A stretch of 17,080 bases of DNA from assembly GCA_025201865.1 (NCBI GenBank), contig MU602883.1, positions 20,101 through 37,180 on the forward strand, written 5' to 3'. A program made the translations under genes and the position numbers. Every line of letters starts with the position of its first letter. Within the stretch, counting starts at the first letter, position 1. The notes under the pieces are model-generated. The model was not told the DNA's origin and searched no databases. It saw nothing but the letters and a program-made list of their open reading frames with translations. This document shows, in pieces, positions 9,955 through 16,853 of the stretch. The stretch comes from Ramicandelaber brevisporus (Eukaryota > Kickxellomycota > Ramicandelaberales > Ramicandelaberaceae).

Positions 9955-10029
9955 TTAGCACTTGCAGTTGCCTGGCTGGCACTGGCAGGTAGCGCCGCAG
10001 GAGCAGGTGTTGGATCCGCAGTTGGCCAT
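9955..10029 (-). CDS. Short copper-type metallothionein (24 residues)
   Basis: Encodes MANCGSNTCSCGATCQCQPG followed by NCKC and a stop: 24 residues with 7 cysteines (4, 9, 11, 15, 17, 22, 24), three of them in CxC pairs, with no aromatic residue. Size, Cys count and Gly/Ser filler match the small fungal copper metallothioneins typified by the Neurospora protein, which binds Cu(I) in a single cluster; the CxC spacing is different, closer to a mirror image. The frame is open upstream to 10197, but a TATA box at 10209-10214 places transcription start near 10180, and the upstream part translates to a Thr/Gln-rich leader, so the ATG at 10029 is the likely start. Likely role: cytosolic copper (or other soft metal) buffering. 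The gene is easily missed because of its length. Confidence 0.88.
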   Translation of the reverse strand: MANCGSNTCSCGATCQCQPGNCKC

Positions 10030-10208
10030 CTTGGTTGTTGTAGTCGGTTGTTGGTAGCTGTTAGCTGTTAGCTTGGTTGTTTGAGTTGGTGTATGCTGCT
10101 CTTCGGAGGCAGGTTGTTTGCTTTGTAAAGAAAGTGAAGTTCGCTTGTGGTGATGAGGTAAGTCAAGCTCATTCGAAAAAAAAGAACTGCTGACCACAAA
10201 CAGCCACC

Positions 10209-10214
10209 TTTATA
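10209..10214 (-). promoter_or_regulatory. TATA box of metallothionein gene
   Basis: TATAAA on the minus strand lies 180 bases before the metallothionein ATG. It predicts transcription start near 10180, which lies inside the longer upstream frame and so supports the short 24-residue product. Confidence 0.6.
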
Positions 10215-10221
10215 CTGTCAC

Positions 10222-10244
10222 GCTTCTGTGCTTCTGTGCTTCTG
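10222..10244 (-). repeat. Tandem octamer upstream of metallothionein TATA box
   Basis: Nearly three head-to-tail copies of ACAGAAGC (minus-strand reading; GCTTCTGT on plus) end about 8 bases upstream of the TATA box. Position and repetition suggest a transcription-factor array, possibly metal-responsive. It does not match the yeast Ace1 or animal MRE consensus as I know them. Confidence 0.5.
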
Positions 10245-10569
10245 CAAAGGCCACGCCTCACGAAGAGACGTTCGTTCGCTTGCTCCGTTTTTGCTAGAGG
10301 CAGAGAGGCAGAGAGCTAGAGAGAATGCATACTGACTTCCAACAGCATTTTTCGCTCACTGACTGTTGTTGGTCGTTTTCCCCCCAAATGCGAACACGAA
10401 TGCGCGTCTTCGGACCACAGCGAAAACCGCTCATGTCCGAGTGATGTCGCCGCGCCACCAACACAACCACCACCATCACCACCGCGAACAGGACCCAATC
10501 GGATCAAGCTTTTTTTAAAATAGGAAAAGAGGATGATTTGAAGAGCGAATGATTAAAGCATGCATGCAA

Positions 10570-12669
10570 TTAGTGTGTGTCCGTATGAGGAATGGCTGAG
10601 TATGATCCACTACCACCACTACCACCACTACCACCGCCACGTCCATTGTGATGCACGTGATGCTGTTGCTGCTGGCCATTTGCATCGTCGTCTGAGTCAT
10701 CCTCGTCGCCCAATGTAAACATGTCAATTGCATCCTGCTGCCGCTGCTGCTGCTGTCGCCGAGACTGGCCATTAACTGGGATGTGAACGTCATCTAAATC
10801 GTCGAGTCCAAATACGTCTCTTCCTCCTCCTAGTGCATCTCTGTCTCCACTGCCGCTATCGTTACCGCCATCGATCTTAACGTATCCGCCAGCACCAACT
10901 GCGCGCAATCCTTCCATGCCAAGGAAGCGAGGCGGCGCACGTGCAGCGCGTCGTCTCGAATCTTGCACTTTTAGCCGTACAATAATGAACGCCACAATCA
11001 ACAGTGCGGTGATGGCAACCCAGACCAATAGTGAGAGACCACCTCCAGTTTCAGAACCAACGGGAACGCCTTCGTCAGCGCTGCTTTGCTGGTCCGGGTT
11101 TCGTACTGGGGCAGAGACTGCTTTGGGTGGAGCTGGTGCAGGAACTGGTTTGGCTGCGGCAGGGGCATTGGGACTAGCGACAGGCTGGGGGACACCAGAT
11201 GGATGCATGTCCAAGACCGAAGGAGATGTGCGGTCAAGCTTCGTGGATGTGCCGAGGGATGGCTGATGCGCATCCAGGAACAATGACATTGCACCCACAA
11301 ACTCCTTTGGCTTCTCCACACCAACCATGTGGCTTGCATTGAATATTCTGACATATGTCATGTTTCGAGCAGCTCTTACATAGCCAGCTTTGCTTCCATC
11401 AAGACTCCATTCCATTACGGGATCGGTTTGGTCACTAAATCCTCTCGCACCATTCCATTCCGTCTTCGCCAGCAATCGCTCAGCACTGAGGTAGTTACAC
11501 AGAATATCCTGATCGCCATAATAGAGCATAATCTTCATATGAGAAGCCAACTCTGGTAAAAACTCTGACGGAACACGCTCCTTATAGCTGCGCAAAACAG
11601 AGCCAACAGCTGAGTTACATTCAGTTACAAGATTATTACCATCGTTTTTAACATGCAGAGCCTGCTGAACATCTTTTCTGTTCAGATAGTCAATCATAAT
11701 GTGCACTTTTGGCGGCCAATTCATTCCACAGCCAGGAGCATCCTCAACTCTACCAACGTGATACACATTTAAGCACTTGCCATCCTTGTTCAACGAGTAG
11801 TAGCTGAAATGGAACATTATACTTTCGCAAAACGGCTGTTGAAGTGGAATGTCCGATGTCTTCAAATAAGTTAAGCAGAGGTCAACATCGCTCTTCAATC
11901 TATCGCGTGCCACATCTCCTGCTGCATACAAGCCGTGTCGCTCTGCGTAATCTGGATATGATCTAACAATCTCTTCGGAGTCTATCCATCCATTTCCCAG
12001 TGCAATTCCACGCAGATTAACGCGATCTCCTGCTTGCTTAACCGCATTTCTCTTGAGTATCTCGCGAGCAGTGTACGGGATATAAACACCAGCCTCACTT
12101 TCGCCAGCAATGTAGACATCCAGTGACTTCATTTTCGGAAATAGTGCATAAAATCTGTCCAGAAAATCAACCAGTCTCGATGCAGTCTCGTCAAATGTCT
12201 TTACAAAACTACTGATTGGACCAAAGCTGTAGCCAGTTCCAACAGGCTGATCTATGTATAATACAGCTGACTGTCTCACTAAATTCCACTCTCTGTGAAC
12301 TAGCTTATTAGTCTTTTCATCAAACATTAATGGACTGTTTTCCAGCAAGGCTCCATCCATTGAGGTGCATCCAGGTCCGCCGTTCAAATAAATGACGAGG
12401 CGGTCTTCAACCTTGCGGGTGCTATTCGTCATCAGCCAGAAGAACATTGCCGAGTTGCCATGCTCAGGAAAGGACAGTTGGCCTGCATGGCTAACTAATC
12501 CTGGAATTGGCGCCGGCTGATCCGGGAGCAAACCGCGTATTAAGAAGTCATTTGCAGTCCGACCTGATTGTGCGTCTCGGCCACCTTCAAAAAAGTCGTC
12601 GGATGCCGCATTAACCAGAAGAGATGGCAAAGTTAACATTGCTAATAACAAATAGAGCATCGATATCAT
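10570..12669 (-). CDS. KEX1: KEX1-like membrane serine carboxypeptidase
   Basis: A 699-residue S10-family carboxypeptidase that in yeast trims C-terminal Lys/Arg from peptides released by Kex2 in the late Golgi. A signal peptide (residues 1-about 22, MISMLYLLLAMLTLPSLLVNA) is followed by the catalytic domain: oxyanion motif NGGPG (96-100), nucleophile Ser191 in GESEAG, Asp388 in GDQDILCN and His447 in ASHMV. A Pro/Ala-rich stalk (about 485-535), one membrane span (about 545-564) and a cytosolic tail with acidic, Gln-, His- and Gly/Ser-rich parts complete the KEX1 architecture. The family usually has GESYAG; here Tyr is Glu. The frame is open to an ATG at 12777 (735 residues), but that extension ends in a Thr/Lys-rich stretch like the ACA-rich leaders of neighbouring genes, so 12669 is preferred. 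SEC66 is divergent from it. Confidence 0.9.
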   Translation of the reverse strand: MISMLYLLLAMLTLPSLLVNAASDDFFEGGRDAQSGRTANDFLIRGLLPDQPAPIPGLVSHAGQLSFPEHGNSAMFFWLMTNSTRKVEDRLVIYLNGGPGCTSMDGALLENSPLMFDEKTNKLVHREWNLVRQSAVLYIDQPVGTGYSFGPISSFVKTFDETASRLVDFLDRFYALFPKMKSLDVYIAGESEAGVYIPYTAREILKRNAVKQAGDRVNLRGIALGNGWIDSEEIVRSYPDYAERHGLYAAGDVARDRLKSDVDLCLTYLKTSDIPLQQPFCESIMFHFSYYSLNKDGKCLNVYHVGRVEDAPGCGMNWPPKVHIMIDYLNRKDVQQALHVKNDGNNLVTECNSAVGSVLRSYKERVPSEFLPELASHMKIMLYYGDQDILCNYLSAERLLAKTEWNGARGFSDQTDPVMEWSLDGSKAGYVRAARNMTYVRIFNASHMVGVEKPKEFVGAMSLFLDAHQPSLGTSTKLDRTSPSVLDMHPSGVPQPVASPNAPAAAKPVPAPAPPKAVSAPVRNPDQQSSADEGVPVGSETGGGLSLLVWVAITALLIVAFIIVRLKVQDSRRRAARAPPRFLGMEGLRAVGAGGYVKIDGGNDSGSGDRDALGGGRDVFGLDDLDDVHIPVNGQSRRQQQQRQQDAIDMFTLGDEDDSDDDANGQQQQHHVHHNGRGGGSGGSGGSGSYSAIPHTDTH

Positions 12670-13212
12670 TGTTTTTGTAGTTTTAGTTGTAGTTGCCGCT
12701 GAAGAAAAGGAAGAAAACAGTCGTGGCCAGTGTGACCTACTGCTGCTGTTGCTGTTGCTGCTGCTGGTGTTTGTCATCGGTAGAGTTAGTTGCCGCTGCT
12801 GCCGAGCGACACAAACACTGATTGAATAGCAACTTGTAACAAACTACAAAGACAGGGTTGTTTACAGAGGCGAGCGAGAGAGCGAGTAAGAGAAGACGAG
12901 TAGCCGAGTAGCCGATTGTCAAGAGTTGTGTTGTGCTTTTGTGGGTGAGTGAGTGTGTGTGCTTTTGTGTGTGGGTAGGTGTGTTTCTGTGGTTGCTGGT
13001 GGGCGGTATGTCTGCCACGTCGAATCCACGAGAGAGAGGAATTCTCTCTTTTGAGTCTGCGCCCGTGTCCCTTTTGATCAGCAACAGCAACGACAACAGC
13101 AACGACGCAACGACAGCAGCATCAGTATCATCGTCATAACGCAACTCTCGTTCTTTATTTTTTTTGTTCTTCACTTCTTTGATACTGACGATACGTGCGC
13201 GCGTGCTTGGAG
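12670..13212. other. Divergent promoter region between KEX1-like gene and SEC66
   Basis: This 543-base spacer contains CAG/CAA repeats near 12739-12770, a G/T-rich stretch (about 12938-13005), CAACAG-type repeats (13081-13115) and a T-rich tract (about 13153-13170) just before SEC66. A plus-strand frame (12933-13139) ending before SEC66 could be an upstream ORF at most; it has no recognisable content. Confidence 0.55.
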
Positions 13213-13899
13213 ATGGCTGTAACGGATAAGAGTAGCTCGTCTCTGCTGTTGTTTGGAGGATATATCCTCTGCTGGCTGCTTGTAGTCGGCACCTTTGTAA
13301 AGCTGTATCACCGCCGCAACCAAAAGAGACTGGACCAGCTGGAGTCGTGGTTCCCGCCTCACCAGGAGCGGGAGATCTACCATGCCATGCTGGAGGCACC
13401 GTCTGAGGATGTTGACGACCATGCACTGAAGGCTGCGCTGGTGCGCCGCGCAATGACGGATGTACGCAGATTAGTTGAGCTCCAGCAGAATAAGGAAGCT
13501 TTGGAGAAGCTGGTCAAGTCGGGTGCAATTGGCGATGAAATGTGGGGCCAGTTTACTACGGCCGAGAACGAGCTGCAGGCCGAGATGTTGGATGTGGTCA
13601 ACGAAGCAAACTCCTTTGACGAAGGCTGGGGCCAGCACATCTTCCAAATGGCGGTGGAGTATGTCGGCCATGAGCGCATTCGTGAGCTGAGAACTGAAAT
13701 GTACCGCGTTGGCATTGAAGATGGCAAAAACATTGCTGAGCGCGTGTCGAAGCCGTCGGTTGCTCCACCAATGGACGCCCCAATCACTCAGGAAGACTTT
13801 GACAAGCAAAAGATTCTCGCAGAGCTGATTGCCGAGGATGAAGCCAACAAGGCTGCAAACAAGGATGGCAAGAAGAACACTGTGCGTAAGCGCAAGTAA
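13213..13899 (+). CDS. SEC66: Sec66/Sec71 subunit of ER post-translational translocon
   Basis: A 228-residue protein of the fungal Sec66/Sec71 family, a non-essential partner of Sec62/Sec63/Sec72 in post-translational import into the ER. A short N-terminus precedes one membrane span (about 11-30, LLLFGGYILCWLLVVGTFV). The cytosolic domain has the family signatures ESWFPPHQEREIY (44-56), KAALVRRAMTDVRRL (73-87) and DVVNEANSFDEGWGQHIFQ (127-145). The tail is charged and lysine-rich. An in-frame ATG at 13195 exists, but the ATG at 13213 gives the typical short N-terminus. The gene is intact, intron-free and of normal length. It is convergent with BUD23, with stop codons about 160 bases apart. 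Confidence 0.95.
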   Translation: MAVTDKSSSSLLLFGGYILCWLLVVGTFVKLYHRRNQKRLDQLESWFPPHQEREIYHAMLEAPSEDVDDHALKAALVRRAMTDVRRLVELQQNKEALEKLVKSGAIGDEMWGQFTTAENELQAEMLDVVNEANSFDEGWGQHIFQMAVEYVGHERIRELRTEMYRVGIEDGKNIAERVSKPSVAPPMDAPITQEDFDKQKILAELIAEDEANKAANKDGKKNTVRKRK

Positions 13900-13995
13900 C
13901 TGCTTAGCTAAATCAACCCAACTGAGGTTTAGATTGTTTGTTTTTTACTATTATTAACTAAAACTATTATTGAAAAGCATTATTATTACTATTGT

Positions 13996-14027
13996 TACTA
14001 CTATTGTTATAATTAGTAATAGTAGTA
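13996..14027. terminator. AT-rich inverted repeat in shared 3' region of SEC66 and BUD23
   Basis: A perfect 10-base inverted repeat (TACTACTATT / AATAGTAGTA) with a 12-base loop lies between the convergent stops, about 30 bases past the BUD23 stop. Flanking TAT/TTA trinucleotide repeats extend it imperfectly. It may act in 3'-end formation for either transcript, or be a by-product of the repeats. Confidence 0.35.
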
Positions 14028-14056
14028 GTAATAATAGTGGTAGTGTTTGCTTTGGT

Positions 14057-14938
14057 TTAGAAACGAGGTCTTCTCTTACGAGCAGTGTATTTCGAGTCGC
14101 TGGCAGTCTTCTCACCGCGCTTACGAGCAACCTCCTTCTTCTTGAGAACCCATGCCTTGTCTTTAACTGGAGCACGCTTGCCCTTGTCCCTGGAGCGGCC
14201 CTTGGTGCTCTGGGAGTAGCTAATGCTGCCTCCGTTTGGCATATCATCGCCATCCATATCTTCACCCAATGCACGCGGCAACTGTTGAGATACGTTGAGT
14301 GCTTTACCGTTTTCAGTAGTTTGCTGACCAGCGAACAGGCACAAGTAGTATTTGCGAGCCTTTTTACTATTTGGGTAATCAACCACTAAGCCACCTGTAA
14401 AACCAGTTCTAATGGCACTGGACAATATCATTTGGATCTGCTCATCGTTCTCTGGATAGAATTGGAAAATGGCTCTGGCTCCTCTCTTCAAGCACATGAA
14501 CAATGTGGTAAAGAATCGATGTAATCTCTGGAATGGATTGTGCTCGCTCTTGTCTGCATTGCACAGCCACTGTATGACAGACACACTAATTGCCCCATCA
14601 AAGACACCTGGTCTGAATCCCAGTCCTTGTCCAATATCCAAGTGCATCAAATCTCCACATGGCAAATCCTTTTGAACAGCAATGTTGAGCATCGCAGCTG
14701 CAATGTCTACTCCAAGCCAATAGTGGCCTTCCTCTTCAATCACCTCTCCGCTCAGTCCCGATCCACATCCAATATCTAGCAAGTAGCACTGCTCATCCTC
14801 TGGCAAGCATAGCAGCTCAACGCATCTGTACGACATCTCCGCTTGAATCGTCGCAATTCGAGTGTTGGATGTGTACTTGGCTGCCTCATCTGTACCATAG
14901 AAGATATCAGCTGGCGCAAGATGCTCAGGGCGACTCAT
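14057..14938 (-). CDS. BUD23: 18S rRNA (guanine-N7) methyltransferase Bud23
   Basis: A 293-residue SAM-dependent methyltransferase. In yeast, Bud23 with Trm112 methylates N7 of G1575 of 18S rRNA and aids 40S export and maturation. The N-terminus RPEHLAPADIFYGTDEAAKY is a strong family signature. The SAM-binding motif I is LLDIGCGSG (53-61), followed by GVDIA (76-80) and a Rossmann core to about residue 205. The C-terminal WBS-type basic tail (about 245-293: KGKRAPVKDKAWVLKKKE and YTARKRRPRF) is also characteristic. The frame is open to 15004, but the upstream codons translate an ACA/ACT-rich leader (Ala/Thr run), so the ATG at 14938 is the start. Complete and intron-free. Confidence 0.96.
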   Translation of the reverse strand: MSRPEHLAPADIFYGTDEAAKYTSNTRIATIQAEMSYRCVELLCLPEDEQCYLLDIGCGSGLSGEVIEEEGHYWLGVDIAAAMLNIAVQKDLPCGDLMHLDIGQGLGFRPGVFDGAISVSVIQWLCNADKSEHNPFQRLHRFFTTLFMCLKRGARAIFQFYPENDEQIQMILSSAIRTGFTGGLVVDYPNSKKARKYYLCLFAGQQTTENGKALNVSQQLPRALGEDMDGDDMPNGGSISYSQSTKGRSRDKGKRAPVKDKAWVLKKKEVARKRGEKTASDSKYTARKRRPRF

Positions 14939-15414
14939 TATAGTTGTAGTTGTTGTTGTAGCTGTTGCTGTTGCTTTTTGAGAATAAACTTTGCTACTCT
15001 GCAATCTCTCTCACTATCTCACTGACTATCTCACTCACTACCTCGCTTTCTGAACGTATTGCCAACCGACCCCGATAATCTGAACAAGCTGCTGATCGTC
15101 AATCTGGCACACTGACTTCTGAGATCAAGCTGTGGCTAATTTTTTTGTTGTTTTTCTTTGTTTGAAAAGTCAGAAATCGAAGTCAGAATATCAGAATACT
15201 CGAGTATTCAAAGAGAGCTTTTGTGTGCTCGAAAAAAAATGAGCGACTTTTTTTTTACTTGCAAAACTTTGAGCGCATAACAAGAACAATAGTTACAGTA
15301 GCCGGTCATCTCTAGCCTAACAGTGGTGTTAACGGACTCATCAACAAGCAAGAGAGGAAGAGAGAGCAATACACAGAGTGATAGTGATAGTGAGAGCGAG
15401 GGCGAGAAAGAAAG
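14939..15414. other. BUD23-COX19 divergent promoter region
   Basis: This 476-base bidirectional region has no clear TATA box. It contains purine-rich leaders on both sides in sense orientation, an 11-base inverted repeat (15008-15018 with 15386-15396), a perfect 16-base palindrome at 15194-15209 and T-runs near 15139-15165 and 15248-15256. No gene is seen. Confidence 0.6.
15194..15209. promoter_or_regulatory. 16-base perfect palindrome in BUD23-COX19 promoter
   Basis: GAATACTCGAGTATTC is identical to its reverse complement. It lies about 255 bases from the BUD23 ATG and 205 from the COX19 ATG, a fitting place for a dimeric transcription factor. The factor is unknown. Confidence 0.4.
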
Positions 15415-15738
15415 ATGAACTTTGGAGCACCACCTTCTAAAGGCAAGTTTGTGCCCACTCCTCCAGAACGCGGCAGCTTCCCTCTGGACCACGAAGGCGA
15501 CTGTCGCGATGCAATGATGCGATACATGTCTTGCTTGAAGGACAATCGCAGCAGGAGTGGCGCATGCCGTCTATTGTCCAAAGAGTACCTCGAGTGCCGG
15601 ATGGAGAACAATCTCATGGCAAAGGACGACTTCAAGAACCTTGGACTGGGCGATGTTGCATTAGACTCTGCGTCAACGACAACAGTGGCATCGCCCGCAG
15701 AATCCATAACAAAGCCATCTATAGACCAAAAGACATAA
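15415..15738 (+). CDS. COX19: Cytochrome c oxidase assembly protein Cox19
   Basis: A 107-residue twin CX9C protein of the mitochondrial intermembrane space, needed for cytochrome c oxidase assembly and linked to copper handling with Cox11. The N-terminus ([20 protein letters not shown]) and [10 protein letters not shown] are typical of Cox19. The two helices carry Cys30-x9-Cys40 and Cys51-x9-Cys61, the pairs oxidised by Mia40 on import. The C-terminal 30 residues are Ser/Thr-rich and poorly conserved. There is no cleavable presequence, as expected. The ATG follows a purine-rich leader. Complete and intron-free; transcribed away from BUD23 and towards uS13m. Confidence 0.96.
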   Translation: MNFGAPPSKGKFVPTPPERGSFPLDHEGDCRDAMMRYMSCLKDNRSRSGACRLLSKEYLECRMENNLMAKDDFKNLGLGDVALDSASTTTVASPAESITKPSIDQKT

Positions 15739-15804
15739 ACAACTTTACACTAGACCCATCACTACTCATCATTGTAACAAAACCAGCTTTGCGTTTCCCC
15801 AGTT

Positions 15805-15811
15805 TATATAA
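15805..15811 (+). promoter_or_regulatory. Possible TATA box for mitochondrial uS13 gene
   Basis: TATATAA lies 190 bases before the uS13m ATG and just ahead of the 13-bp tandem repeats. Transcription from here would place the repeats in the 5' leader. The same sequence may instead act in COX19 3'-end formation. Confidence 0.3.
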
Positions 15812-15821
15812 TGACATCGGC

Positions 15822-15873
15822 TCACAATATCAGTTCGCAATATCAGTTCACAATATCAGTTCGCAATATCGAG
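15822..15873. repeat. 13-bp tandem repeat between COX19 and uS13m
   Basis: Four adjacent 13-bp units start at 15822, 15835, 15848 and 15861. Units alternate TCACAATATCAGT and TCGCAATATCAGT; the fourth diverges at its end. Each carries the core CAATATC. Confidence 0.85.
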
Positions 15874-15994
15874 CAATGTGGAGTTAGTTACACACCTGAT
15901 CTCGCTTGCGGGATTTGCACCCACAAAAAATACACCAACTTTTGAGATAAAAAAAAGAAAAAGACAAAGACAAAGACAAGGACAAGGACAAAGA

Positions 15995-16456
15995 ATGCTC
16001 TACTTGCTTGGAGTCAATCTGCCTGACAAGAAGATTGTCAGCGTTGCCCTGTCCTACTTTTACGGCATCGGCCGCAAGAAGGGCGAGCAGATCTGCAACC
16101 AGCTCGGCATCCACAAGCACTGCAAACTCCACGAACTTTCCGACTCTCAGCTCGATGATCTCAGTCGTGTGCTTGCCGGCATGACACTCGAGAATGAATT
16201 GCGTCGCGAGGAGCGTGGCAACATTACGCGTCTGCGGCAGATTGGATCGTACCGTGGCATGCGCCACTCACTGGGACTGCCGGTGAACGGACAGCGCACA
16301 AAGAATAACGGGCAAACAGCAAAGAGATTAAACTTGGGCCGTGTTGGCAATGTGGTATTGCGGACGTACTCGACCATGCGGACCACCAAGAACTGGGCAT
16401 TGAGCGATATTGGTAGTGCAAGCGAGAAGGTTGTGCTGCCAGCTAGACGAGTATAG
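15995..16456 (+). CDS. Mitochondrial small-subunit ribosomal protein uS13m
   Basis: A 153-residue member of the S13 family (yeast mitochondrial homologue Sws2), a head component of the small ribosomal subunit near the P-site and bridge to the large subunit. The bacterial-type N-terminus LLGVNLPDKKIVSVALSYFYG is followed by GIGRKKGEQIC (24-34), the conserved block RLRQIGSYRGMRHSLGLPVN (79-98) and GQRTKNNGQTAKR (99-111). The bacterial type rather than the cytosolic S18 type points to the mitochondrion. About 38 residues follow the last conserved motif, longer than in bacterial S13. The frame is open upstream to 15878, but the extra codons are a GACAAA repeat leader (about 15962-15992), so the ATG at 15995 is the start. 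No separate presequence is evident. Confidence 0.93.
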   Translation: MLYLLGVNLPDKKIVSVALSYFYGIGRKKGEQICNQLGIHKHCKLHELSDSQLDDLSRVLAGMTLENELRREERGNITRLRQIGSYRGMRHSLGLPVNGQRTKNNGQTAKRLNLGRVGNVVLRTYSTMRTTKNWALSDIGSASEKVVLPARRV

Positions 16457-16853
16457 ATGCAGTAGAAAGAAAGAGTAAAATAAGTATGGATGTTTTGATT
16501 ATCCACCGTTTCAATCTAATGGTCACATCTTGTGTGGAGGAGAGGGGCTTTAATGGACCGACCGACCGAATGACCGATTATGCTGCTGCTGTCCATGTCC
16601 ATAGTCGGATTCAACACAGGTCGGAGCGAATAAATAAGCCGAGGCGTGGAGGTGCCGTTACCTCAAATATCAGTGCTTTGACGTCAACAAGTCTCCTTTC
16701 ACAGTCCTCTCTCTCCCACCTTCTCTTGCTTCTTTCACCTCTTTCTCTCTTGGCTCCTCCTTCATCTGCACTCGCTGCTCATCTTCCACACCCTTTTTTC
16801 ACAACACAGCAAAGCACAACACAACAAAGCCATTATCAGTAACTGTGACATCA
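16457..16853. other. Promoter region of ligase gene with pyrimidine tract
   Basis: This 397-base spacer contains a strong C/T-rich tract (about 16695-16770), common in fungal core promoters, followed by an A/C-rich leader (16800-16853). A weak AT element lies near 16629. No other gene is seen; a plus-strand frame at 16486-16842 looks non-coding (Leu/Ser from the CT tract). Confidence 0.6.

Larger units (their letters stand above)
10030..10569. other. Metallothionein leader and promoter plus 3' spacer of KEX1-like gene
   Basis: This 540-base spacer holds the metallothionein leader (A/C-rich on the minus strand, about 150 bases), its TATA box, a triple octamer at 10222-10244, and then the 3' flank of the KEX1-like gene. 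A GCATGC-type palindrome (10558-10567) lies just past the KEX1 stop. No other gene is seen; frames on the minus strand at 10294-10507 look non-coding. Confidence 0.6.

Noticed and set aside
10030-10197. N-terminal 56-residue extension of the metallothionein frame
   Set aside because: The extension is Ser/Thr/Gln-rich, and its ATG lies upstream of the transcription start implied by the TATA box.
10158-10203. Second intron-like segment (GTAAGT, CTGAC, CAG) on the plus strand
   Set aside because: It lies antisense to the metallothionein leader and start site, is only 46 bases and has no plus-strand frame around it; probably chance. It also lowers trust in the candidate at 7327-7385.
12670-12777. 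36-residue N-terminal extension of the KEX1-like protein
   Set aside because: It ends in a Thr/Lys run like neighbouring leaders, and the ATG at 12669 directly precedes a good signal peptide. It cannot be fully excluded.
12737-13453. 238-codon minus-strand frame overlapping KEX1-like and SEC66 starts
   Set aside because: It runs antisense through SEC66, then through the divergent promoter and ends in a Gln run from CAG repeats; no recognisable protein features.
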